Below are positions 51,975-59,819 of a stretch of DNA of 64,000 nucleotides, piece after piece. This stretch comes from Pusillibacter faecalis. Lineage in GTDB: Bacteria; Bacillota; Clostridia; Oscillospirales; Oscillospiraceae. The number at the start of each line of letters is the position of its first letter. Position 1 is the first letter of the stretch. Position numbers and translations under genes: made by a program. The notes beneath the pieces are model-generated. The model saw only the letters and a list, made by a program, of their open reading frames with translations. It was not told where the DNA came from and made no database searches. The DNA is taken from NCBI RefSeq assembly GCF_018408705.1, contig NZ_AP023420.1:1736001-1800000 (forward strand). The letters are read 5' to 3'.

Positions 51975-53445
51975 ACAGGACGATTCTATCTGATAGCGCT
52001 TGGATTATATCTCGTGCCTGAATACGGTTATTGACGATTGTGTGTACTTTTTCAGAGATCGCTTTTTTCAGTTCTTCTGAGTTAGGAATAGGAATAATAA
52101 CCTCTTTCAATCTTTGGCCGAGAGTATCAATAACATCTCTAGTAAATTGTTTGGTCCGAATTTGACGTTTGACAATATAGGAGTTCAACAATCCCAATAA
52201 AAGGTACTCATCCACAATTTCCTTTTTGAGCGCCCTGATTTTAATCAATCCACCACAATACAACATTTTTGTATCTAATGCTGTAATCATGCAAGATGTT
52301 CCTACAAGATATGTGCCGTCCCGTACTAAAAGAATGTCTCCCGCTTGCACATCTTCTTTTTCAGCATATTGCTGATAAATTTCTTCAGATATGCCTTGCT
52401 TTGCATCTGCTTTAATTTCCCAGTTAGAAAAATCGGATGTTCTTACAAATGGAATTTCACCCGTTCCATAAGCCATTTTCCCGATTTCATCACCGGTAGA
52501 TAGTTGAACTGCTCCCATATCGATTAGTTGTTGAACAGAATACAACGAACAGTTTTCAGCAAGACCATCAAGGGTAGATTTAATAGAAGGATCATAATAT
52601 TTTGGAAGAAAGATCCCTCCAATAATATCTGAACGCTTCATTTTATATGCCGAAAACTCTCCAAATTCAAGAGTTGTAGTATCTTGTACAATCTCTGTAA
52701 GCAGATCCTCCAATGGGACATTAAAAAATTCGTCGAAAGGAGTAACAGCATTAGCCTCTAAAACTTTTTCAATTAACAGTGGCATTTGCTTTACTGCTGC
52801 CTTATACTTCATCCTCGTTTCTAATGCACTGCGCATACTTGCTATTAACTCAGCTTTAAGTGCCTGATCTTTAGGGATCGGTAAAATCAACTCTCTATAC
52901 CTATTTCCCAAAGTATCTATTATGTCCGCAGTAAACTGCATATTTTTGATTTGTCTCTGTACAAGTGAGCAATTAAAAGACAAAAACAGCAAATATGGAT
53001 CAATGACTGTGGAATCTGCCACCCTAAATTTTAGTATATGAGACTGAAAAACCATCGGAATATCCAACGGTGTGATAATACAATTTGTTCCAATCAAATA
53101 TGTACCATCTCTTACCATGAGGATATCCCCAGCTTTAACATCTTCCTTTTCCGCATAAAGCTGATAAATGTCTTCCGATACTCCCTGTTTCGGAATAGTT
53201 TTTATTTCCCAGTTAGTTATATCTGAGGTGCGTACAAATGGAATATTGCCCGTCCCATAAGCCATTTTTCCAATTTCATGGCCCGTTTGTACTGCTATAA
53301 CGCCAGAATCAATCAAATCACCAAGATTGTGAAGATCATGGGTTTCAATTAAAGCAGTAATCTGAGCATACAAATCAGGATCATAATATTTGGGAATAAA
53401 TATCCTATTTTTAATATGTTTTCTGTTGATTTTGTATGCGAGCAT
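51973..53445 (-). CDS. Restriction-modification specificity subunit (HsdS-like, duplicated halves)
   Basis: A 490-residue DNA-specificity protein built of two similar halves of about 245 residues. Each begins YKINRKHI/YKMKRSDI followed by IFIPKYYDP/IFLPKYYDP, and each contains EIGKMAYGTGxIPFVRTSD, NWEIK, EDIYQLYAEKEDV/EEIYQQYAEKEDV, GDILxVRDGTYLxGT and DTLGxRxxE. Each half is one target-recognition domain plus a conserved helical spacer. It is expressed five bases after the nuclease-methylase gene. The sequence is AT-rich, unlike the chromosome around it. Confidence 0.85.
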   Translation of the reverse strand: MLAYKINRKHIKNRIFIPKYYDPDLYAQITALIETHDLHNLGDLIDSGVIAVQTGHEIGKMAYGTGNIPFVRTSDITNWEIKTIPKQGVSEDIYQLYAEKEDVKAGDILMVRDGTYLIGTNCIITPLDIPMVFQSHILKFRVADSTVIDPYLLFLSFNCSLVQRQIKNMQFTADIIDTLGNRYRELILPIPKDQALKAELIASMRSALETRMKYKAAVKQMPLLIEKVLEANAVTPFDEFFNVPLEDLLTEIVQDTTTLEFGEFSAYKMKRSDIIGGIFLPKYYDPSIKSTLDGLAENCSLYSVQQLIDMGAVQLSTGDEIGKMAYGTGEIPFVRTSDFSNWEIKADAKQGISEEIYQQYAEKEDVQAGDILLVRDGTYLVGTSCMITALDTKMLYCGGLIKIRALKKEIVDEYLLLGLLNSYIVKRQIRTKQFTRDVIDTLGQRLKEVIIPIPNSEELKKAISEKVHTIVNNRIQARDIIQALSDRIVL

Positions 53446-53449
53446 CGTA

Positions 53450-55240
53450 TCACCTCATTTCTGCATACTTATCTGCAACCAGAGGTATTTCATCTAAAAC
53501 AACTTTCTCTCCATCTTCAGTATACGTGTATGTTATATTTCCCCTGCTGTCGTGTCCACACCATTTAACATCGCTCATAAACACATCATAATCTGAACAG
53601 GTTTCAAATGTTTCTCCTTTATTGTATTTCTGGCAAATAAGCACACAGCATTTTGCGTGGGTATGCGGCTGAAACAAATCTTCTGGTAATGTAACTACCG
53701 CAAGAATTTTTGCCTTACTCTGAATATAATTTACAATATACTGATATTTGGGCATACCAAAAATGCTTTCGAGTAGAACAATACCCATTCGTCCACCATC
53801 TCGAAGCATCTGAAAACAGCGTTCAATAAACAAAAGTTGAGGAGGTTGCTTATCAACTAAATCCCCTTTGACAAAAGTTCCATCTGTCTCCTGCTTCCAT
53901 TTGTGCCCTAAATCGTAGAGACTCAAAATTTCTGTCGTATCAATAGACAGTTTTTTACCAAAGGGTGGATTGGTAACAATTACATTAAATGTCCCTGGCT
54001 GAATATCTTCGGTGGTTTTGGGGCTCCAATTATCAAAACTATCCAAACTATTTTCGCAGTGGACGCCACCTCTACCATCACCAAGAATTGCAAGATACGC
54101 TTTTGCCACCTTACTCAAGAAATTATCTTTGTCTATCCCTCGGAAGTTTTTTATAGCAACCTTTTGCTTCTCGGCTTCTATTTCAGCCTCAGGCCAACCT
54201 AATTCTGTGGCTTTCTTTTCAAGCTTGCTCCAGACGTATCGCAAGGATTCAACCAAAAATCCTCCGCTTCCACATGCCGGGTCTAAAATCTTTTCATCGG
54301 TATCTGGATCAATCATCTTTATAACCATGTTTACAACATTTCTTGGCGTAAAAAACTGACCCTGAGCACCCTTAAGAGATGGGCCAATGAAAATTTCAAA
54401 TGCTTCGCCAACAGCATCTCTAGAACTATCCTTCAAACTATATAACTGGAGCTCACCTACAATGTATTTAATGCACTTTGCATCCAAACTGATAGAATCT
54501 GCGACATCAATTACATCGTTATACTGATGCTTTACCTTTTCGAAAAGTTCTAAAATTCTACCTCGAACGTCTTCGTCTTTTTCGTTAATTCCTGCACGAA
54601 ATTTGACAGTATCATCTGGTCTAGTAAATCTTTCGTCGTAAATTTTGCAAAAAATCAGATTTATTATCTGCGACGCAAAAACTTCATCTCTGGTAATTCC
54701 AACAGCGTTTGCAGCTAAATAGTTTCTAATAGTTCTAAATGTAGGCTTCAAATTTTCGGCGGGTCGGAGATCTTTTCTTTTGAATTTTCCGATATCTTCT
54801 ACTCTTTCGCCATAGCGAGGAATGTTCGGAATTTCCTCAAAGAGGATTTTACCATCTTTCTCGATCTTTTGAAGATACAATCTCTCTTCACCGTTGAACC
54901 AAACGCCGAGATATGCTTTTGAAAAACGAAGATAATCCTCTAACTGACTTCTGCCATCTTTTCGATTTTTCTTCTTACACTCAACAATAATGTAAACATC
55001 TTCTTCGTTATGTGTTTCGCTTGAAAACACTGCGATGTCCACAGGATATTCTTTCTTTTTATCCGACGGTCTTACTTTTACTCGATACTGCGGGCGGGTA
55101 TGTACATGAGATTTCGGATACCCATAGTCATCTACTAAAATCTTAGAAAAGGGCTGCACCGCTTCTACTTCTTCTGGAGTTTCTTTTACCTGCAATCCAG
55201 ATATATAATCAATGATATAGCCTTCTTTAATTTCATCCAT
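53450..55240 (-). CDS. Fused restriction nuclease / N6-adenine DNA methylase
   Basis: A 596-residue bifunctional protein. Residues about 1-150 are an HsdR-N-like PD-(D/E)xK nuclease: Asp68, Glu87-Cys-Lys89 (VECK) and the Q99xxxY103 motif typical of type I R subunits. Residues about 165-590 are an N6_Mtase methylase with QFFTPRNVV, motif I DPACGSGGF (320-328) and motif IV NPPF (424-427). With the specificity protein it forms a complete two-subunit system; no ATP-dependent HsdR helicase is present. This layout is that of BcgI-like type IIB/IIG enzymes. Confidence 0.85.
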   Translation of the reverse strand: MDEIKEGYIIDYISGLQVKETPEEVEAVQPFSKILVDDYGYPKSHVHTRPQYRVKVRPSDKKKEYPVDIAVFSSETHNEEDVYIIVECKKKNRKDGRSQLEDYLRFSKAYLGVWFNGEERLYLQKIEKDGKILFEEIPNIPRYGERVEDIGKFKRKDLRPAENLKPTFRTIRNYLAANAVGITRDEVFASQIINLIFCKIYDERFTRPDDTVKFRAGINEKDEDVRGRILELFEKVKHQYNDVIDVADSISLDAKCIKYIVGELQLYSLKDSSRDAVGEAFEIFIGPSLKGAQGQFFTPRNVVNMVIKMIDPDTDEKILDPACGSGGFLVESLRYVWSKLEKKATELGWPEAEIEAEKQKVAIKNFRGIDKDNFLSKVAKAYLAILGDGRGGVHCENSLDSFDNWSPKTTEDIQPGTFNVIVTNPPFGKKLSIDTTEILSLYDLGHKWKQETDGTFVKGDLVDKQPPQLLFIERCFQMLRDGGRMGIVLLESIFGMPKYQYIVNYIQSKAKILAVVTLPEDLFQPHTHAKCCVLICQKYNKGETFETCSDYDVFMSDVKWCGHDSRGNITYTYTEDGEKVVLDEIPLVADKYAEMR

Positions 55241-55574
55241 TTTTCTGTCCTCCTGTTGATGATTGATCCATTCTATTACGAATGCTTTCTATTGCTTTTG
55301 GATTATCAATCACCCATTTAGCAATATCTGCAGGCATATCCTTTCGGCCTTTTGCTGCAAGATCAAAAAAAAGTTTTCGTGCGGTACTATCAGCCTTTAA
55401 AATTTCCATAGCTTTAAATTGTAATTCTGGTGGTGGAGGATTTACCCTTCCTGACAGAATATCATAGAAGTATGGCTTTGTGATTCCAAGCGCTGTATAA
55501 AATTCATGTTGAGACATACCAGCATCTTTGATCAGTATTTTAAGATAGTCTCCAAAGCTGATATTTTCAGACAT
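55233..55574 (-). CDS. XRE-type controller protein of the restriction-modification system
   Basis: A 113-residue helix-turn-helix protein (DYLKILIKDAGMSQHEFYTALGITKPYFYDILSGRVNPP) with a helical C-terminus. It overlaps the nuclease-methylase start by eight bases, so it heads the operon. GAGGAGGTGA lies before the ATG, and a promoter with an adjacent palindrome lies upstream. It probably acts like a C protein that times expression of the nuclease-methylase. Confidence 0.8.
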   Translation of the reverse strand: MSENISFGDYLKILIKDAGMSQHEFYTALGITKPYFYDILSGRVNPPPPELQFKAMEILKADSTARKLFFDLAAKGRKDMPADIAKWVIDNPKAIESIRNRMDQSSTGGQKNG

Positions 55575-55599
55575 AGATCCTCACCTCCTCTGAAAGTAT

Positions 55600-55613
55600 G
55601 TATGTTTACATAC
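55600..55613. promoter_or_regulatory. C-box-like operator
   Basis: GTATGT-TT-ACATAC is a perfect inverted repeat that overlaps the -10 of the controller promoter. It is a good candidate site for autorepression. Confidence 0.6.
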
Positions 55614-55638
55614 TAACATATGAGCTCTAAAAAGACAA
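55610..55638 (-). promoter_or_regulatory. SigA-type promoter of the restriction-modification operon
   Basis: Minus strand TTGTCT (55638-55633), 17-base spacer, TAGTAT (55615-55610), 35 bases upstream of the controller ATG. Confidence 0.65.
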
Positions 55639-55654
55639 CAATTTGCACGGTAAA

Positions 55655-55686
55655 AAAACAAAGTCTCCTCGTGGAGACTTTGTTTT
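55655..55686. terminator. Bidirectional terminator upstream of the restriction-modification operon
   Basis: AAAACAAAGTCTCC-TCGT-GGAGACTTTGTTTT; on the minus strand it continues into a T-run, insulating the operon from sequence to its right. Confidence 0.8.
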
Positions 55687-55705
55687 CTGCCTTTATCGCT
55701 TAATT

Positions 55706-55930
55706 TTACCTTCCATCTATCCTCAATTTTATTTTTCCGCGTTGACGTGAGAAATACAACCATAAATTATGGAGAGAAATCGTATCTTTATAGCTACGGA
55801 ACTTACTGCGAAGATCACCATTTTCCTGGTCCGGTTCTGCGATACGAAGCTGACCACGAACAGACTTGTACTCTATCAGCTCTGAGGTCAGTGCGGCTAC
55901 CTTCACTTTCAACTCGCTTATCATTTTCAT
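55706..55930 (-). CDS. Possible small protein or gene remnant
   Basis: About 74 residues (MKMISELKVKVAALTSELIEY...) with a leading coiled-coil-like helix and a basic end. It is placed just upstream of a terminator, but no ribosome site precedes the ATG and I recognise no family. It may be the 3' end of a disrupted element gene. Confidence 0.25.
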   Translation of the reverse strand: MKMISELKVKVAALTSELIEYKSVRGQLRIAEPDQENGDLRSKFRSYKDTISLHNLWLYFSRQRGKIKLRIDGR

Positions 55931-55964
55931 GCATCTAGAGCTATCGGGTATGCGGAACACCTTA

Positions 55965-56286
55965 CAACAAAGCATTTCAAGATATTCGACTGATGGATCT
56001 GCAATTTTCGGTGGACGCCTGTGGGAAGAATTATCCCACCCTGAAAAAACTCAAGGGCCTATTCAACCAGCTGTACGCCTACGCCATAAAAAACGATATC
56101 TGCAACAAGGATTACTCCGAGTTTGTGGATTTGAACCGGTACAAGGATAAGCATCCCAACAAGTGTGACCGGAACAAGTTTACTAAGGATCAGATCGCCC
56201 GCCTGTGGAAGCTTGCAGAGGACCCGTACTATCCAGATCGTGTTGATGCTGACCGTGCGTCCGTAAGAACACCTTATTTCTTGTGA
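55965..56286 (+). pseudogene. Tyrosine-type site-specific integrase fragment
   Basis: AFQDIRLMDLQ, TLKKLKGLFNQLYAYAIKNDICNKDYSEFVDLNRYKDKHPNK and FTKDQIARLWKLAEDPYYP match the core-binding domain of phage-type tyrosine recombinases. The N-terminal arm is missing and the frame stops at TGA 56284-56286 after about ten unrelated residues, so the catalytic domain (R-HxxR-Y) is absent. It is a remnant of the element that brought the island. Confidence 0.75.
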
Positions 56287-56362
56287 TGCGAAAGGTGTCC
56301 ACGGACTGTTAGAAATTCTGCTGTTGACAAAGCAGCGACTGAAAGTATCATTGATTTTCACA

Positions 56363-56394
56363 AGAGAAAAGGGACCACAAGCATTTTGTGGCCC
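56363..56394 (-). terminator. Terminator after the 76-residue gene
   Basis: Minus strand GGGCCACAA / TTGTGGTCCC with one bulge, followed by CTTTTCTC. Confidence 0.6.
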
Positions 56395-56430
56395 AAACAG
56401 TTCAATAGCAAACTAAAATTTGATTGAGTG

Positions 56431-56661
56431 TTACGCTATATCGTCAGTGACATGAAACGTAACTTTATGCGCTGCTGCGTCAATTTCGCAAATCATAGCA
56501 TAATATGTTCTTTCTATACAAATATTCCCATTAGAAGTAAGACTGACGAGAACTAGAGCGGTTCGCTCATCATCAATAACAACAGCAGTAGTGGCATCCT
56601 GGACGATTCTATATTCTCTCGTAAATTCTAATGTCCACGGACCAAAGCTGCAAGAAAACAT
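56431..56661 (-). CDS. Hypothetical small protein
   Basis: A 76-residue protein of mixed strands (FTREYRIVQDATTAVVIDDERTALVLVSL). The start ATG 56661 has TTGGAGGT upstream with an eight-base gap, and a terminator follows, so it looks like an intact single gene. Low GC and its place in the island suggest acquired DNA. Family not recognised. Confidence 0.55.
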   Translation of the reverse strand: MFSCSFGPWTLEFTREYRIVQDATTAVVIDDERTALVLVSLTSNGNICIERTYYAMICEIDAAAHKVTFHVTDDIA

Positions 56662-56759
56662 AGGCACTACCTCCAAAATTTTGGTTTATCTTATGCTTGT
56701 ATACGCAATCTAATTATAACAAAACACGAGTGACAATCAAGTTGTCATCACCCGATTTA

Positions 56760-57288
56760 TCCGCAAGGGAACCTGCGCGGAGAGTGTAGCATATCGGGGA
56801 AGCGATAAGTCGGCAGAGCTATCCACGCCGCGACTGAATTGCAAGATGAAATGTCAGTTATGAGGATAAAAGCTGGATTGCTTAGAAGACAGCCCGAAGG
56901 GTCATACTCAAGTTCCTGCCACACGATAGCTGAAGTGGCAGGCGATATAAGGAGTTTCACAGAGGCTAGGTGAAATTGCCCATAATGCTTTTGTACCGAC
57001 CAACTGCAAAAGCGGTAAAAGGCAAACGTCATATCCGACAAACTGACAAGCTATTTCTAACAGTCTAAACGGAGATTGCCTAAACCGGAACGTCCCAAAG
57101 GGCTATGCGTAATGCCGCAAGGTGATAAATTCCAAGGATTAACACCCCGAGAAAGATGACGCTGAAAATCCGGCATGGTAACGGAGACCCCATAGTAGTC
57201 CGAGGGCGGGAAACCCATCTACATGGCGAAGGGGGCCAGTTTGTCTATCATCTATCAGTATAGAGAAAGAAACGGTGTGTGAGACACC
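56760..57288 (+). ncRNA. Group II intron RNA, 5' part (domains I-III region)
   Basis: The stretch carries the repetitive hairpin texture and late signatures of group II introns upstream of a maturase, for example CCGAGGGCGGGAAACCC near 57200 and ATGGTAACGGAGACCCC near 57175. No gene is present in the 529 bases. The exact 5' boundary was not identified. The 3' end of the intron, with domains V and VI, is missing. Confidence 0.6.
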
Positions 57289-57816
57289 ATGAGAAATCCA
57301 ATCGACGTATTGAACAGTCTGAAACCCAAAGCCAAAGACCCAACCTATCATTACGAACGACTGTACCGCAACTTTTATAACATAGAGTTCTATTTGCAGG
57401 CGTACTACAACATCTATGCCAAACCTGGAAACATGACCCCCGGAACGGATAGGCAGACTATAGATGGAATGGGTATGGAGCATATCAGAAAACTAACCAC
57501 AAGTCTAAAAGACCACAGTTACCAGCCCAGTCCCGCACGACGCACCTACATCAAGAAAAAGAATGGAAAATTGCGCCCGCTGGGCATCCCGTCTTTTGAT
57601 GATAAGCTGGTACAGGAAATCGTGCGGATGCTGCTGGAGGCTATCTATGAGCCAACCTTTTCTAACTATTCCCACGGATTTCGGCCTAACCGTAGCTGCC
57701 ACACGGCACTTTTGCAGTTGCAGTGGAATTTCAGCGGGGGCAGATGGTTTATAGAGGGCGATATTAAATCGTTCTTCGATAACATAAACCGTATATGGTT
57801 CGAACAGAAACAGTAA
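57289..57816 (+). pseudogene. Group II intron reverse transcriptase/maturase, truncated
   Basis: 175 residues remain of a protein that normally has 420-600. Reverse transcriptase blocks 0-3 are present: LYRNFYNIEFYLQAYYN, MTPGTDRQTIDGM, RRTYIKKKNGKLRPLGIPSFDDKLVQEIVRMLLEAIYEP, SHGFRPNRSCHTAL and the catalytic start IEGDIKSFFDNI. The YADD box, the thumb and the maturase domain are lost; the last nine residues belong to other sequence. The break is at about 57785-57795. Confidence 0.85.
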
Positions 57817-57890
57817 GGCTTCATTTTCTCCGTTTCGCGGTTTGTGCTATGCTCATATAAATCCCCTTTGACTTTTCGGCATAATTTCAT
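57792..57890 (-). pseudogene. 5' end of a minus-strand gene cut by the intron
   Basis: ATG 57890 opens a frame whose first 37 residues (MKLCRKVKGDLYEHSTNRE...) look coding, then it runs antisense into the intron fragment. Its ATG overlaps the TGA of the preceding minus-strand fragment (TGATG), so it was probably part of an operon. Confidence 0.4.
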
Positions 57891-58029
57891 CAGAGCTTGA
57901 AAAACTCTGTACCTACACCGGACGTTTGCTTTATGAAATGACCACGCTCAAATTTTGCGTCTTCATCATTCTGAATTGCGGCATACTCTGGGTAAAATTC
58001 ACAAATCGCGTTTAGTAGCGCATTTATTC
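57889..58029 (-). pseudogene. Minus-strand coding fragment without start
   Basis: A frame reading ...NALLNAICEFYPEYAAIQNDEDAKFERG and ending at TGA about 57889-57891 looks protein-coding but has no start codon; it follows the next fragment in a different frame. A frameshift in one original gene, or two overlapping genes, could explain this. Family unknown. Confidence 0.35.
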
Positions 58030-58176
58030 AACTACACAGCTTCCCTTTATTTCTGGGTAAAAAGGGAAAGCGCCAAAGTATTCCGGGTGTTCTTCTGCCC
58101 CATAAAGTGCAGCAGTGTATAAAGAGTCCTTATTTTCAATTTCTGGAAGACGGCATTTTATCTGATACCGGCGCAT
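58024..58176 (-). CDS. Short minus-strand open frame (50 residues)
   Basis: ATG 58176 to TAA 58024 encodes 50 residues with natural composition (MRRYQIKCRLPEIENKD..., then HPEYFGAFPFYPEIKG). It has no good ribosome site and appears to be the front of a decayed gene set continuing in the fragments at 57889-58029 and 57792-57890. Element-borne proteins of unknown function are likely. Confidence 0.4.
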   Translation of the reverse strand: MRRYQIKCRLPEIENKDSLYTAALYGAEEHPEYFGAFPFYPEIKGSCVVE

Positions 58177-58381
58177 TTCATAATTTATCACATATCGTCC
58201 ACTTTTTGGCCGGAGAATGTCATAAACACGCAGACCAGAATGGCTGGGAAATTCCTGTCCATAAGTCCGGGCTTTCTCAGACTGGAGACCAAAGAGAAGG
58301 ATTGGGCAGAGGAACTTCTGCCGGAGAGTACGCCGGATATCTAACAGAACGCTGACGGCAACATGCTGTGGCCAAGCGCGC

Positions 58382-59548
58382 TCACATCAGCTGGTAGAGG
58401 AAATGCAGCCTAACAAACAGTTGGGCCTGAGCGTCAAAGTCCAGGTTGTGGCGGGTTCCCCACAGGCTTTGAATTTTTGAGATTCGATAGCGGATGGTGT
58501 TGCTGTGCTGATACATGTGCTTGGAGGTCAGTACAATGCTTCCACCGTATTTCACATAGGTAATCAGGGTATTCAAAAGCAAATCGGGGGCATCCCCGCT
58601 AGACACGAGGCGCTCCGACAGATCCGTATAGTAGCGATGGCTCCATGTGGATCCGGCGGCGTAACATAAGAGCCGGTCCACCCCAGTCTCCCGAAATTCT
58701 AGGCAGGCCTCCTGATTGATCCTACAGGAAATGTTTGCATAAATTGCCTCCTGAATAGCCTGTGAAATGGTCTCCAGTCCCCCGTTCTGCAGACTGATTC
58801 CCATCTGGTATGAGACAGCGGACTGAAAGCACAGCGCGAGAAAACGCCGTGCCTGTGTTTTGGTGAACGCCACCGGCCCTCTTGCGGTGCAGATGCAGAG
58901 CATTCCGTTCTTGTATGGAACCAGGGTGTATTGATAGTCCTCCAGATGGATACGGTGGCTGGACCTTCCGTCAGTGGGTTTGAGCGGCTCCTCGCTTGAC
59001 TGCTCCTGCTGATTTCCCAGGTCCTCCGAGACGAACGCGGAGAAGATCAGATACGGCTCAAATGCCGGGTTCAACTGGAGCGCCAGCTCCCTGAGCGCGT
59101 CAGGAGTGCCGGAGGAGTTTGCCAGCAGTTTGTCAATCATCTTCCTCTGGTATTGGGGGTCGTTTTCAAGAATCGCGGTTTTCAGGTCGAACAAGACGTC
59201 ATCCACATAGAGGCTGTCAAAAAACAAGATGGGAATGTTACTCTTGTTCGACAGCGTGCAAATGGAGTCGGGGAGTTGTCGGAAGTAAACATTTTTAATA
59301 GCAATTGCCGCGATTTTGCACTGGAATAAACTGGCTAGGGCTTCCTCCGCGGCGGATGGATCGTCTTTCGCGGCAGACAACGTGGTGATGACAAATTCGC
59401 CCTTTGGGAAGCTCTGCATGATGGCAGGCCCGGTCTCCCACTCGAAGAAGCCCGCGCTCTGCACATGATTACAGAGCCCACGTTCGCCGGAGACGAGAGC
59501 GAAATTTTTAAACAGAGGGCGCGAGAGAATGTCATTTACTGTGATCAT
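58382..59548 (-). CDS. PucR-family transcriptional regulator
   Basis: A 388-residue regulator. Residues 1-125 form the PucR N-terminal domain (MITVNDILSRPLFKNFALVSG, SAGFFEWETGPAIM). Residues about 330-388 are the PucR-type helix-turn-helix (LLNTLITYVKYGGSIVLTSKHMYQHSNTIRYRISKIQSL), the CdaR/PucR C-terminal signature with the paired conserved Asn-Thr-Ile/Leu. Such proteins control purine, amino acid or sugar-acid catabolism. ATG 59548 follows GAAAGGATAC. It is divergent from the aminotransferase gene, so it likely controls that cluster. Confidence 0.85.
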   Translation of the reverse strand: MITVNDILSRPLFKNFALVSGERGLCNHVQSAGFFEWETGPAIMQSFPKGEFVITTLSAAKDDPSAAEEALASLFQCKIAAIAIKNVYFRQLPDSICTLSNKSNIPILFFDSLYVDDVLFDLKTAILENDPQYQRKMIDKLLANSSGTPDALRELALQLNPAFEPYLIFSAFVSEDLGNQQEQSSEEPLKPTDGRSSHRIHLEDYQYTLVPYKNGMLCICTARGPVAFTKTQARRFLALCFQSAVSYQMGISLQNGGLETISQAIQEAIYANISCRINQEACLEFRETGVDRLLCYAAGSTWSHRYYTDLSERLVSSGDAPDLLLNTLITYVKYGGSIVLTSKHMYQHSNTIRYRISKIQSLWGTRHNLDFDAQAQLFVRLHFLYQLM

Positions 59549-59819
59549 CGTGTTGTATCCTTTCAATCCGGGCTGGAGGGGACAATTTTTTCATCCCCTA
59601 TTATTCATGAAAATTAGTCTCTGTGCAATAGAAAATCTGAGCCGAAGTGGAAAATTTTGACCAGAATGACCATTGTACAATTTACAAATATTTCTGTCGA
59701 ATTTTGAAATTCGTCCAATTGAATAAAATTTAATAATATGTAATCATAAAATTATCAGAAATAAACAGAAGGCTTGCACGAAAATAAAGAGAAGAATGAT
59801 ACTAAGGAGGCGTGTCAAC
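59549..59819. promoter_or_regulatory. Divergent control region with palindrome
   Basis: 271 A/T-rich bases between the regulator and the aminotransferase gene. CGAATTT-TG-AAATTCG (59698-59713) is a perfect inverted repeat and the best operator candidate. No clear -35/-10 pair was fixed. Confidence 0.55.

Noticed and set aside
51973..55574. Classical type I restriction-modification system
   Set aside because: No DEAD/helicase HsdR gene lies in the operon, and the methylase carries its own nuclease domain.
58107..58355. Plus-strand 82-codon frame before the PucR gene
   Set aside because: No coding character; the opposite strand carries more protein-like fragments in part of this stretch.
55581..58380. 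CRISPR array or tRNA genes in the island
   Set aside because: No regularly spaced direct repeats and no cloverleaf-like sequence with CCA-type end were recognised.
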